Part shown: piece after piece, positions 45,001 through 60,000 of the stretch
How positions within the stretch are numbered: the stretch's first letter is position 1
Layout of the letters: each line of letters begins with the position of its first letter
From: Pisaster brevispinus
Lineage: Eukaryota; Echinodermata; Asteroidea; Forcipulatida; Asteriidae
Length of the DNA stretch: 64,000 nt
Direction: 5' to 3'
Assembly: GCA_023634235.1 (NCBI GenBank)
Contig: JAMKCF010000013.1
Coordinates: 1,736,001-1,800,000 of the forward strand
Made by a program: the position numbers and the translations under genes
Notes under the pieces: generated by a model
What the model saw: only the letters and a program-made list of their open reading frames with translations
What the model was told of the DNA's origin: nothing
Database searches by the model: none

Positions 45001-48000
45001 CCTCACCTCTTGATGGTATAACTTCCAGTATCGCTCAAATAAATTCCCTCATTACCAGGCTGGTCATCGTAAGCCACCGCAGCTGCGTGCATCAACCTCT
45101 GTACCCCTCCACTAACTGACCCCAGAAGTGTATCAATAATGAGGGCCCGCTGTCCATCAGCCAGAAGGAGTGGGGGTGGGGTAGGGAAACTGAAGAGGCA
45201 TGTTGGCCCGGTAAATTCTTCCACGAGGTAATAACTATCTGGGCAGATACAACGGACGCTCTCTTTAGAATCGATGCATCCGATACCAGGAGGACATGGG
45301 CTGGGTGTGGCCAAACACTCGTTTGTGTCTAAGATAGAAAAATTGAACAAACTATCAGAGCTGAGTACTTGAGTGGCATGGTTGGCTTGTGCGTAAAGCG
45401 CTCGCCTCTTACCAATGTGACCCTGGTTCGATACCTGGCTAAGGCCATATGTGAGTAAAATCGTGCATTGGCTCTCTCCTATGCCACGAGGGTTTTTTCT
45501 CCAGGCCCTCCAAATTTCCTCTCTCAGGAAAAATCAAACACTTTTGATCTCAGGCTGTGCTCCGTAGTCAATATTGGTCGGTGTGTCTGGCTGCCGAGGC
45601 ACTCTTGCATGTCTGCGGCTCGAACACGTTGAAGCTGCGTCCTTCACAATTCAGCTTCTCAGCTGCGAGTAAGGATGATTAGCCTCCCAAGTTATTATTA
45701 TAATTCTCTTTATAATACTAATTTGAACAGCGTGCATGGTACACAGAAACTTGTGCATATTTTAAAATGAACAAACAGTGAATTTTATTATTTGTTCTGT
45801 GTATTACTTTTTCAGCAATTGTTAAACAGAAAAGCACCTAGAATTTGTGAAGATTTTATTGTAGCTTAAAATACACAAAAAAGTCAAATGTGAGTCAGGC
45901 ATCTTTAGAACGAGCAGGGAAAACCAGCTACAGTATTACAAATAACAATGAAAGATATAACAGGCTAATACTAGACCGGAAGCAATGTCCAAGGGTGTGG
46001 AGAGTCAAAGATGACACTCAAAACACTGTGAGTCATGTCTTTTTGGTTGTCTAGAGACTTTTTTTTTTAATGGGCCGCTTGGGGACAAATACTTCACTCA
46101 AGTTAACAAGTTTGAAACAATTGTCTTTATGTACATATTATGTATGGGGGTCTTTAGGAATAGTACATAAGCTTTACGGTGTTGAGAAACAAGTAGGAAC
46201 AAGAAAATTAAGGCTTTCTTGTTAAAAAAAAAAACCACTTTCAAAGAGTGTTTGATTCAGGCCCTAAATATGTCAAAGTCGTGAATTTTTGATCGTACCG
46301 TCACAACCGACTCCATCCTCCAAAAGCCGTTTTCCATTCTCACATAGGCAGGTTTCTCCATCGGCTGCAAGCATTGAACCCGTTGGGCAGGCGCATACAA
46401 ACCTCTGTGGGTTACTGAGGGATCTCAAACAGAGATGAGAGCATCCATTACCAGCTCTTTCACAGAAATTAGTTAGACCTGTGATAGCAAAAAAGAGTCA
46501 AAGCAGAAATGTATATTTATCCTGCAGAGGTTGGAAGCCAAATTGTCACACTCTGAAAACTAGAGCATTATCTTTAGTGAAATTTTAAGTAATTAACCCA
46601 TGAAATCATGGTTAAGCCGCGTTCGCATTGGACTTAAAATGGTTAACTTACCGCCGCAAATTGTTAACTTACCGATAATAAGTCCAAGTGCGAACAGCCG
46701 GTAACCTACCAGGGTGGTAAATTACCGCCACAGCACTGTTAACTTAACAGGCCGATTCAAGTCGCGGTAACTTAACAATGTTAACTTAACAGGGACAAGA
46801 AGTCCAATGCGAACGCACCAGCCGGTAACTTAACGGTCAGGGAGGGCGCCCTCTCGAGATCAAATTTGTCAACCTACGCGGTGTCCCTGGTAAGTTACCG
46901 GACACAAATTAATCTAAGTGTTAACTTACCGGGCCGGTAAGTTACCAGACCCAAAAGTCCAATGCGAACGCGGCTTTAGAGTAGAGACTTACCTATAAGC
47001 TGCTGTTCCATTGATACCAAACCCATTGGATAGTTCAAGCCATCAAAAAGGACTTCCATTTGCTCTCCGTTGTATTTGTTTGCAGTCAACACTGCACTGG
47101 TGTCCCAGTCAGTCCAGTACACGTTGGCCTATGGGAATAACAATCAGGAAGTTAGATTGATAAAAGTTTTCAGATAGAGGGATTTCTCTTTTCAAAAACA
47201 CGGTATTTCAAATTCTTTATACTTCCATTGTCTGTTTGCCATAGACAGAGCTGCCAACTCTCCCTGATTCTGCAGAAAGCTCCCTGAAAAAAACCCTCCA
47301 TCTTTCCATGTTCTGATGAACAAATTTGAAAATCTCCCCGATTGTGGAAATTATGTCCCTATTGTGTTGAACGTAATTTGAAATATCTCTCCGATTGTTG
47401 TACAAAAACTCCTTGATTGCAAGATGCAAGTGTTGGAAGCTCTGTGTATATGTCAGCTTCAGAGAGTATTGTGTACTTCTGTGAACTTCTGTGACCTTAA
47501 AAAAAAACTGCCCTGGAACCTGTAACCTTTGGCTTACAAATGATGTCAGTCCCAGCATTCTGATCACGTACCTGATGTACGGCGATACTGAAAGGGTGCC
47601 CGATATCAGTATCACGGATAAGGTGTCGATTATTCCCAGTGACATCCGAGGACTCTAATCGGCGCAGCTTAGCATCTAACCAGAAGATTCGTTGCTCACC
47701 ATAGTCAAGAGCCAAACCATTAGGCCAGATGATATCTTCAGATACTATGGTAACCGCATCTTGACCATCAAGTGCAGCTCGTCCAATGTGGGGTGCCGAA
47801 CCCCAGTCGGTCCAAAACATGTTCCTGAAAGAGAACAAACATACAGTAAACTCAGGCTGAGACTTGCCAAGTGTATGGGCTGGAACTATGGTTCAAAGCA
47901 CAATTTTAAAACACTGCTCATCAGATGAAAAATTTCCACGCAGCAGTTTCAGAGGAACTTTAATGCTAGTAAGAACTCTTTGCAGCAATAACCTTGTTCT

Positions 48001-51000
48001 TCTAAATGCCAGTAAGAACTCTTTGCAGCAATAACCTCGTTCTTCTAAATACCAGTAAGAACTCTTTGCAGCAATAACCTTATTCTTCTAAATGCCAGTA
48101 AGAACTCTTTGCAGCAATAACCTTGTTCTTCTAAATGCCAGTAAGAACTCTTTGCAGCAATAACCTCGTTCTTCTAAATGCCAGTAAGAACTCTTTGCAG
48201 CAATAACCTTGTTCTTCTAAATGCCAGTAAGAACTCTTTGCAGCAATAACCTTGTTCTTCTAAATGCCAGTAAGAACTCTTTGCAGCAATAACCTCGTTC
48301 TTCTAAATGCCAGTAAGAACTCTTTGCAGCAATAACCTTGTTCTTCTAAATGCCAGTAAGAACTCTTTGCAGCAATAACCTTGTTCTTCTAAATGCCAGT
48401 AGAATTTCTTTGCATTAATAAGCAGAAACAGCAGACCAACAGGTGAGAAATTTGAGACCTTTATTTGAGTTGAGACATTTCTTGTCTGCATGGTGAAAAA
48501 CAGTAGGTGTTGTTTACTTCAGATGTATTACAAACAAATCATGCTCATTGATTTACCTCTCTAAGGCTTTTCCTAAAAGCTCCTTGAAATCTACAACCAA
48601 GAAGTTGAAGCACCATCATTAATCTCCTAAATTTTGGGCTCTAGTTAAAGACATTTTTGTCACCCCCATTTATTAAAGCCAAGTTGAGTGAGACCCTGAC
48701 ATCCATACGTGTGAAAAGTGAGGAAGGGTGTTCCCACATAGTATGGCTGTGTCTGAATTGTTGGCTACGGCTACAGCTATGGCTGGATCACTGCGTCATG
48801 CGTTGAAGTATAGGACGTCCTTAGCAACACCCTTAGCGACAGCCCTAGCCCTAGCCATAGCTGTAGCGGCCAATTTACATATGGCCTAACTAAGAAACAC
48901 ATATAAAACATGTCTGCTTAGTCTGCCGGTGCAATTAGCCTTTCACATGAAATATGTTTTTACTTTCACGCGTGTGTAAAACCACTATTGGTGGGCGGGC
49001 GCCTTAAAGTTGTGCACTACGCAGACGCATGTTCTCTCATTTCGCCATCGATATGCAATTTACTTATTTCATGGCTAGGCTAATCGCTAACTTTCCCAGG
49101 TCCAAGGTCTGAGGCATGGCATGCATGGTTTGATGTCTATGGTTTGGTTATGCAGCAGTCAAACTATACAAATGATATCTTCAGAAGGGTTAGGAGTTTG
49201 CAAGTAGGCATGCACTAAGTATTACCCTTCAATTGGATCAACCACAATTGCTCGAGGTTCATCTAGATTTTCATTGATAAGCGTCTTCTTGTAACTGCCG
49301 TCCCATAAAGCAACATTGATGCTTTTATCGACACTGTCTGTCCAGTAGAGATTACCGTGGATCCAGTCGAATGCCACGCCGTCTGATGTACAACTATCGT
49401 TTGTAATTACTTGGATGTCAATCGAGCCATCAGAGAAATTGAGCCTGTGCCACAAGTCAAAGAACAAATTATTTATAAAACTGGATACCTCCAGAAGTAT
49501 AGTCAGGATATTTAAAACTTTGTATGGTGACAAAATAATCTTTTTACTAGGCGTTTGTGACAACGCTATGCAATATAGAAACATGGAACGTCCCAACAAA
49601 AATAATCAGGGCTTGGTTGTCTGTCAATAAAAAAAGAAAATCAAGTCATTAACTTGGGTGTGATCCCTGGCTACATAGCAGCTAACGGTTGTATGGCTTC
49701 TGACTGGCACCCCAAACAAAGATATTGTTAAAAAAGGGAGACCGCAAACATAAGGCTAGATTGCTCATTTGATAGAGCACCAGCATGTTAATCTGTAGGT
49801 TGTTGGTTCAAATCCCATTCTAGTCGATTAGTCTTGTGCAACCCCAATAAAAAGGAAAGAGACATAAATTTACCTGTTTATATTTTCAGCTACAATATCA
49901 CTCACATAAGCAACGTCCTCAATAGGGTCGTAGCTGATGGCGACAGCCGATTTCATCCCCTCTGCTACAAGCTCAATGGTCTTATTGAAAAGATTCAGTT
50001 TTTTGACTGTGGTACGGTCTGCTAAAAGGAGGTTAGGTGGTACGGGGTAGGAAAATACACAGGTTTTGTTGTCCAGGTCGACATGATATGAACTACGAGG
50101 GCACTCGCAGATGTAGCCTGGGTGTCTGTTGGTGCAGATTATGCCTGGGCAAAGGCTGTCTGCCAATTGTGCACACTCATCAATATCTAGATCGGTAAAA
50201 AAAACAGACATAAATGTGTATGGGATTTTACGATTTGTATTTTAATCTTAAAATAGTCCGCACATTGATTTAACAATGTAACCCTTGTCATGAATTTTAA
50301 AACTGTTTTCTTTAAATTGTCACGTATTCATGGCGTCACTTTTGGGTGTTATCTGGTTTAAATCTCAAACTTACGAAATGGGTATGAACCGCAAATGACG
50401 CATCTTTGTGTTGCTACAGGCTTTTATCATACTACCATTAATTGCTGTCATATTTCCTGACTGCAACAGCAAAAAAGTTAACTCTGATTATCACAATACC
50501 AAAAAGGGGCCAGACTGTTTTTTTTCCCATCCAGCCTCAGTTTGATTGCAAGGAGTAAAAACAAAATGGCTGTACCACAACAAGTTCAATTTATAGACAT
50601 ACCTTCACATCCATTCTCAGTGGACTGATACTCTCCTTCACATTTGCAGTAGTAGCCCTGGGGGACATCGATACACCGTCTGGAACCACAACCTCCATTG
50701 TCATCACTACACGCCTCTGTGAAAAAGAGACCCCCAAAAAAGAAACGATTTAGGCAGTTTGCAAGATATCTGATAATCTTCTAATTCCCCGGCTGTGGTA
50801 TAGGCAAATATAAGCAACTGTTGTATTCTGCCATAATGGAGAAAACAATGGTCTACTTAATATTTACAACTTGTTCACATCTTGTCTACATCATTTCTAC
50901 ATCGTCTCTACAACTAATCTACATCTTGTCCACATCATCTCTATATATTGTCTACATCATCACTACATCTTGTCAACACCATCTCTACATCTTGTCAACA

Positions 51001-54000
51001 TCATCTTTACATCTTGTCCACATCATCTCTACATCTTGTCAACACCATCTCTACATCTTGTCCACATCATCTCTAGATCCTATCAACACCATCTCTACAT
51101 CTTGTCTACATCTTTGCTACATCTTTTCTACATCTTATCTACATCAGGCCTACATCTTGTCTACCTCTTATCCAAATCATCTCTACATCTTGTCTACATC
51201 TTGTCCACATCTTTTTTACATCTTATCTACATCTTTTCTACATCTGTCTACATCTTTTCTACATCTTATCTATAACATGCCTACATCTTATCTACATCTT
51301 TTCTACGTCTTATCACCATCTTTTCTTCACCTTGTCTACATGTCTACATCTTTCTTACATCTATCTACATCTATCTACATCTTATCTACATCTTATCTAG
51401 ATCTTATCTTCATATCTTGTCTACATCCTGACTACATCTTATCTACATCTTGCCCACATATTGCCTAATCTTATGTAAATCTTATGTACATCTTATGTAC
51501 ATCTTATGTTCTTTTTTATCCACATGCTTTCTTTGTTATATCTTTGTTATCTACATCTTTGTACACTCCACTTCCTTTATCCTCATTTGCTCATTTGAAC
51601 AATTGTTATCATCTACAGTCTTGACTTACGAATAGTGCACTCCGTTTCATCAATCCCACCTCGACAGTCATCAATGCCGTCGCAAAGCTGAGAGATCAAG
51701 ATGCAAGAGGAATTGTTTGGACACTGGAAGCGGTCTGGCGCTGTGCAGACATCCAAGCAGTCTTTCTCATCCGCGTTGCCAGGGCAGTCTTGAACACCGT
51801 TACAGCGAGCTGAAGACGGCATGCAGGTTCCATCATCACAGGTAAACTCATCATCAGAACATGCTTGGTCTGTCATCAGAAGGGAGAGTAATGATTTTTG
51901 TGGGGCAATTTCACAGTTACTAGTTTTACACTGACAGCAGGTATCAGCTTGTAAGACAAAAATTCAGTGAGAACCATGGCAATCGTTACTGATAATGTGA
52001 GCCATAAAACCTGGTACCACATGTGTATAGGTTATGTGGTCCCATCCAGCACATACAATTAAAATCTCACTTTTTGTTCCTCTTCCCACGAGGGCCCAAT
52101 TTCATAGAGCTGTTTAAGCAGAGAATTATGCTGAACGACTTTCTGCTAAGCAACAATAAGCAGGATGCCAGTCACAGACTACTGTACATGTGACACAGTA
52201 TTTTGGCTGGTAACCTTATTCAGGTTAGTGTTATTTTGTGGTGCTCAGCTACTTTTTGTGCTTAAGCAGCTCTATGAATTTGGGTCAAGATCATTTCCAC
52301 CAAGCCAACACAATCAAAGTCCAAATCTGTACTCCCACTGACAAACTCATAGGGGCCCATTTTCTCAGGATCTGGAGCTCGGGAAAGTACTGAGTATACA
52401 GTGCTTAATACACATCGGTGTATGGGTAAAACCAAACTTAAATTCCAGTTTAACCATGGAAATTAAGAGTGAAACCTTTAGGTCCTGCTCAGAACATATA
52501 CCTTGACAGATGCTGATATCCTCATCTGAACTATCCAAGCAGTCTGGCTCTCCGTCGCATTTCCAACTCCTAGGAACACACTGCCTGTTCTGACACTGGA
52601 ATTCAGTCTCACTATTGCATTGCGTCTCATCTACATGTAGAGCCAAACACATTACAGACCCATTATCGTTATCATTGAATTCATAATGCTATAATGGGAG
52701 ACTATGTGACATCACGTACAGCCCATATGCACAAGCGCCGTCTTAAGAATATATCGCATTGCATCTTTGGAAACCGGGTACAGTTAAAGGATAAATCAAG
52801 CTGCCAAGATGGATGCCATGTTGCAGTTTACATGTTATTATGCCAGATTTGATAGTCGTGTATTGCATTGCTTATAAATTGGTGCACCATGATGGTTGCC
52901 GGTTTTGCTTAGCAACATGCTTAGCAACAGTCGTAGCCGGAGCTGTAGCCATCACCAGTCGGTAAACAGCCTATGAATCTTATCTGTTGAATCACAATCG
53001 GCCATTGTAAGATTGAAAAATTCAACAACCAACAAACCACAAAATAAAATCCACCTCCATCCATAACCATGGATGAAGAAAAATAAAAAACAACCCACCA
53101 CAATTCTCCTCATCTGATCCATCCGCACAGTCACTTTCCCCATCACACAACCAGGTGCTGAAAATACACTCCCCGCTCCCACACATGACTGCCGAGGCGC
53201 CGGGGCATGTGGAGGTCAGAGGAGGTGGGGTGGTCCCTTCAGCGGGGCACTCCATCTCATCCTGCCCATCAATGCAGTCTATTCTGGAATCGCAAATCGA
53301 TTCTTCAGGGATGCAGATGTTACTAGATGAACAGTGGAATTCACCAACTGGACAGGAGGTTTCTGACCCTGGTACCAATGAACAAAACAACTTCTAAAAC
53401 TCATCTTCTTTAAGAGACTTAGCATAAACATATTTGTTCTTATTTCCTCCAGGAGAAATCCTTTTATCGAAACAGTGTTTTTTAAAGGTGCTCATAAAAA
53501 CAGTACATTCATAAATAAATGAAATAGAAAATTACAATTATATTATTTATAAAATTTGCAGAGAACCAGTGAAGAGTATTGCACATTGTGCAGTATTTCT
53601 GGCTGGTAGCCGATTTCTTCTAAGCAAGATTTGTCTTTGCTTAGCAAATGTGTAGACTGAACATATTTGTCAATGAACCCTGGTGTTTTTTCTAGCTGCA
53701 TTCTTCTTCTCTGGAGAGGAGAAACTAGGTTAAAACCACTCTACCCTCCCAGTGATGTTATTTTTTTTTTGACTGTTTCAACATACCACAGTTCTCTTCA
53801 TCGGATCCATCTGAGCAGTCCCTTTGCCCATCACACAACCAAGCCTTGAAGATACACAACCCATTCCCGCACAAAAATTTTGAAGGGTCTGTAGGGCAAA
53901 TAGGTAAAACCACGGTTGACACCTCTGGTCTGCATAGTGTGGTTGCCTCATCACTCTCATCACCTGATTCAATGAGAAGAAGTCAAGGTAACTATAATAA

Positions 54001-57000
54001 AAACAATAATACGTAGTTCTTATTTAGCACTTTATCACACCAGAGGGTCTCTCAAAGTACTTTTTTTTTCTCCAGGTACGCAAAGCTAAGTTTGATTTAT
54101 AAAAATAATTTATTTGCATAGCACCATGAATGGTGTGCCACAATCTGCAGCCAACCATGCCCCAAAATACTGGGGTGGAACCCCTTCTCTTACAGTTCTT
54201 TAAAGTGCATTACATCACAGAGGAGCTATGGCTTTATGTCCCATCCGAAGCACAAAGCAATAGAGGTTACCTGTCTTGCTTAAGGACACAAGTGTCAAGA
54301 CTGGGACTCAAACCCCCACTCTGTTGATCAAACACACCAGGGCCCAATATCATAGAGCTGCTTAAGCAGAACATAATGCTTAACAATTTCCTGCTAAGCA
54401 GAAATGAGCAGGATACCAGTCACAAATTGTACAAGTGACATTGTAGTTTGGCTGGTAACCTTATTCTGGTAAGCAAAATTTGATTGTGCTTAGCAAATTT
54501 TTTTGCTTAAGCAGCTCTATGAAATTGGGCCCAGAGCTTGGGAACATTGCATTTGACTGCTTCAACAACTTCCTGAAAGTTTCAACAAATTATGGAGTTC
54601 CCTTTCAGTGACACTGATAAAAAAGGGTTCAAGTGTTATCAAAGATTTTTGGCTTGATCATAAAAAAATATGTTTATTTTGATTGTGGCAATCAGAACAA
54701 GCAATGGTAATATTTTATTTTTATTTGTATTTATTTATAAATATATATAAAATTAGTAGGAGAGATGGCCTTAGCTTTCGATCCTTACGGACCTTCGTCA
54801 GAGGCATAAACAAGAACAAACACAAACATATCCGTTTATAGCAAAAAGAGGAGCAAGGGATTAGGGGAGAGTATCCAGAAAAAAGCGGGAAAATATAGCC
54901 AATCAGAGTAAATAAATTTACAAACAATGGGGTGGCTAAGAACCAATCAGAGTAAAGTAGTGAGGACAAAGGATGGTCAGTGTGAAAGGGTGGATTTATT
55001 TGTATATATATTTTTTTGAGGGGGGGGGTTGTCTTCAAATGATATTTCCTTGAGGGACAATATTTTAGGAATATTTCTCAGTAAGAATGTTACTTGCTTG
55101 AACTTTACAATCAGTGAGCTTTCACGTTGACTCCAACTTTAATCCTGTTTGTATTTTGTCTGTAAATATGGCATGGTATTTTTTTGGCCATCTACTTACG
55201 GCAGTCTGGCTCTCCATCGCAGACAAACTGCTGTTGGATACACTGGTTTGACTTGCACTGAAATTGGTTTTCTTGACATGATGCCTCCCCACAATTCTGT
55301 TCGTCCGAGCCATCGGAGCAATCCGCATCTGAGTCACAAACCCAAGCAGATGCAATGCAGTTTCCCTCCAGCTGGCAGTGGAACTGTCCTGCTTCACAAG
55401 GGCTCACTGGTTCAACATCTTGAAATGGAAATATAAAAATTCTTATTGGATTGGATTTTGTTTTGGTTTCTTCCTTACACAATGTATGATAAGCACTGCA
55501 TACTTAGTGTTTTCCAAGTCCTGCGAAATGAAAGCTCACAGGCAACTCCGGTGGGATTCGAACCCACGACCCCTGTATTCCAGAGCAGATGTTTTAACTG
55601 CTATGCCATCAAGTTTTCCCTGGTCACAAGAGGGTTTAGGCGTCTTCCCCGCAACAAAAACCATCCATGAGCCCAATACATTTGAATCTTAGTAATGTTA
55701 GGTGGTTCTTGATGCTTTAAAAGCATGCGAGAAATGTTGATATAAAACTAACTAGTTGTCTTTCTTTGTTTTTTAACACAGGAGTTTACAGTGCTGGGAA
55801 GATGACAATAAGATATCCTGTAGAAATCTGTCGAGGAAGATCATTTTGTGCGGGTTGGTTTCGACTAACTACAGCTAATTTCATCTACAAGACCACCTTC
55901 ATGAGACATGATTGGAACTTACCACAACCTACTTCATCTGAACCATCATCACAGTCTTCGGAATCGTCACACACGAAAGCCTTTAGTACACACATTCCAC
56001 TGTTACAGGCGAACATCAATTCACCGGAGCAAGGACTCTCTGTTGTCTCGGCATTGCATCTTGCAGGATCTTCGTCACTGTTATCAGCTAGATAAACAAG
56101 GTAAATCATGTGCATTCACTTAAAAAAAACACACAATCAACTTGAATGGGATCTTGTAAGTCGCAAAGGTGTTAGCGATGGACTGGAATTCTGAGCAGCT
56201 GGTACACTTCCATTTAATAAACCCTTTTTGAGAAAACGTCCGTCTGAGAACCGTCAAAGCGGTACCACAAGTTTGGAAGAGGACAATTCTGTTGTTATTC
56301 ACCTTACATTAACCACAAGTATCCATCAAGTTTTTAAAGTGATTTAATATGATAATATGTTGAAAATTATTAACAAGTATTACTAGTTAATTTTGGGTTG
56401 AACAAAGAAAATTGATGAAAGTGGGATTTGAACTTGGATTAACGTGCTGGCACTCTACCAACTGAGCCATCTAGCCCTAATATTTGCAGTCTCCCTATTT
56501 TGTCAATATCTTTGTGCAGGAGTGCCATTGCACTGAAATGGGTTTTCTTGGCACAATGTTTCCCCACAACTCAGTTCATCTGAGCTGTAAGAGCAATCCG
56601 CATCCGAGGCACAAACCCACGCAGATGCAGATGCAGTGGAACTGTCCTGCTTCACAAGGGTTAACTAGTTCAACATCTTGAAATGGAAATACAACAATAT
56701 AAAATCTTATTGGATTGGATTTTGTTTTGGTTTTCTTCCTTTTACAATGTATGAAATGCACTGGATACTAAGTGCCTTTCAAGTCCTACGAAATAAAAGC
56801 TCATAGGCGACTTGGGTTAGATACAAACCCACAATGCATGCCTCGTGGTTTATTACTAGATCCTGGAAATAAAAAGTTGCATCCCTCTAAAGGGATCCCT
56901 CCCCTGCCGCTCTTAAGTTGTACTGTAAACTTGGATAGCATCCCATATATGGCAGTTACAGGTTATGTGGCGGCTGACTGGCACCCCAAACAAAGATAAA

Positions 57001-60000
57001 ATAGGGAGACTGCCAGTTAGGGCGAGATGGCTCAGTTGGTAGAGTGCCTGCATGTTAATCCGGAGGTCGTTGGCCCGAATCCCACTCTAGTCAAGTTTTC
57101 TTTGTTCAACCTCCAAATTGATTAACATTTACCCAGTCAGGTCACTTGTGGATAATTGTTACAAATCTAAACACTACATGCAATGAAATTTATCCGAAAT
57201 AATAGTTGTTTTAAATGAAACGTGAGAAACTAGGAATTTCCCCCTTTTTTTTTTCTTCAAAAGACTTACGGCATTCTGCGGCACCATCACAAACCCATTG
57301 TTTGGGGACACACCACTTTGGGGGTGTCAGGCACTGGAACTCCAACTGAGAGCATGGGGATGGAGTAGACATAATCTCTCCGGTGACTTCGGTAGCTGTA
57401 ATAGAAAACAAAGCTTTGCAGTGACTTGATCATTATCCCCATCACAGAAAAAAAATGTTTGCCTTTTTTTATGATAAAGGTGCTGACTGACAGTGTATTT
57501 ATAATTAAAGGTTTAATTTCCATGGATCTTTCACTGAATTTTGTTTGAAGTTGTAATACATTAAAAGTGTTATTCTTTGAAAATAAGCAGAAGCACTCTC
57601 AAATGTATTGCACATTATGAGCGTTTTAGTATCCCATCTGTATTTCTCACATGCTTGTTTTACTTGTGGTAAATTCACAATTGTCAGTTTTCATAATTAG
57701 TGTGCTGTCGTAGCTTTTCTTGATATATGAAACTTGTAAGATCCCACTGCTGCCACCAAATTCTCCACTTACTTGCATCACAGTTGGCTTCATCAGAACC
57801 ATCTGTGCAGTCCTCTTGAGTGTCACACCACCATGTCGCAGGAATACATTGACTATCACCACATTGTCTTTCCTCCCCAGGGCAATTCAGTGCCTGGTCT
57901 TTACACACTGAGTCGTGCTCATCACTTCTATCGACTACAAAGAAACAAAAAGACACTTTTAAAGAGTATTACACAAGTCATTTGTTGATCCTTGGAGTAT
58001 AAAACATCGGTACATAAAATGCAATTGAAAAACTTATGCAGTTCACCAGGTTTGGCATTCCCTCCCACATCAGATTTGCTTCCTTTGTCTCTATGACCCC
58101 TACTTTGAATCTCAATTGAAACTAAGCCTGATACTTTCACCTAATTTTGTAGTTTTTCTTCTGAAACTGAGCTTCATCCTCTCCTATTTTACACCTTTCT
58201 TTTAGGTGCATCTTCCATAGACCATTCTCATTCTCTTTTGGAAAGTGTATACTGCTTCAACAAAGTTTTGCTACCTTATATAAATACCCCTTGCATATGA
58301 TATTACAAGCTCCAAATAACGCCCTCACTGAGATCAGTGAAGAGTCTGGAGACCTATTATTGGCTGAGAGTTGTGCGCGGTGCGCAAATGCCTGCACATT
58401 TCATTGGTTGACCTTAGCAATGGTGGCCAATGCAAGGGGTCTATCGGCTCTTTGAGATGATTTTACACTGAATACTTTCACAGACATTCCTGTAAATATG
58501 AGGCCATCTCGCTTTCTTTCAAAAGCTGGATGGAAGTTCTTATAAAAATAAGAACTATCACGCTGATGTGTGAACCAAAACTGACCCATATACGATTTTT
58601 AAGAAGCTCACCGCAGTCAGATTCCCCGTCGCATGTCCATCTCGTAGGAATGCATTGAGAAGACTCCTTACACTGGAAGTAGTTTTCTGCACACATTTTC
58701 TCTGTGCAATTCTTCTCATCAGAGCCATCCTCACAATCTTGATCTCCATCGCACTTCCAATGGCTTGCAATACATGACTTCGAATCACATTGGAATTGAG
58801 TGCTATCACAAGATACATCTGAAAGTAAACCCAGCAGGAAGTTGTCACCAGACTTTTATCAGCTGAGAAATCTGAAAGGACTGCCCACATCATTCCAATA
58901 TAATTTGTTTGATGTTAGTTACATATTACTGGTGGCCGACTTTCCGACAGCAATTTTGAACTTTTGAGTTTGTCTTGTTATGGATGGAATTTCATCCGTA
59001 CCTGTTTTCCAATTAATTATAGAATTTACCTGAACAGGTGTTTGTATCTTCATCGGAGCCATCCTCACAGTCTGCTTCATTGTCACATTGCCAGCTTATG
59101 GGTATACAGCTGTTGTCACTGCATTCAAATTGAGCCTCTGCATTGCAGCTGCGCTGAAACCCTACATTTGTGATCATCAAATCAAATTTTTGTTTTGTGA
59201 AAGTTTTTTTTTTAATGTACTTTGCGAAAAAAATGTTTTGTTTGTTGGACCCATGGTTTACCAACAAAGCTATTCCTAAAATAAAAACATTTGCTTTTTT
59301 GTGTGTGATACTTTAGTTTTATAAATCCAACATCCACAGCCATACACAAGAGAAGGATAATTCAGATTTAGCCATGAACAGGTCGCCAATGGTGCTCATC
59401 AACAACCATAAGTTCTTCTCTCCACATTGATTTACAAAAGTTGATTAAACCTGTGCTTTGAGAATCTTTCCAAGAATCATTGAGATAATATTACCCTATA
59501 TCTAAGGGTTGGGAAATGTACAAATAATTGCTGATGAATATTGTATTAAATAATTATACATTGAAGAAAACAATATTCGTGCAAAGGGAGGATGACTTAC
59601 AGCTTTAACAACTTTTACCTTCTTACCTTCACAATTACTTTCATCGGAACCATCTGCACAGTCCCGATCACCATCGCATTTCCAAATTGCAGGGAGGCAC
59701 TGTCCACTCCTTTCGCACATAAACTCGTTGTCACTCGTGCATGCTTCACAGTAAAAACATGACAATAAGTCCAACACACAAAACACGAACAGCAGAAAGT
59801 TGAAGGTGAATATACGCACATGTAAATTAGGGAAACTTTGATAATATAAGAACATTAAGTGTATATTCCAAACACTTAAAAGCAATTTTTTTCGGCTTTA
59901 AAGTCCTAATCAAACAAAATAGCCATCAAATAGATCGTTACATTTGCAAGTTAATAGCAATTCAAATAGATCATCACATTTGTAAGTTCAGTTATTGTCA

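Noticed and set aside
47217..47645. A 142-codon minus-strand frame near exon b16
   Set aside because: It reads the end of exon b16 in a wrong frame and continues through a dispersed repeat.
47961..48405. CRISPR-like array
   Set aside because: Direct tandem units without unique spacers, in animal intron DNA.
50821..51468. A 215-codon plus-strand open frame
   Set aside because: Made entirely of the 12 bp CTACATCTT array; composition is periodic and there is no sign of a gene.
55192..55482. Separate short gene
   Set aside because: Its frame is exon b8 with intron read-through on both sides.
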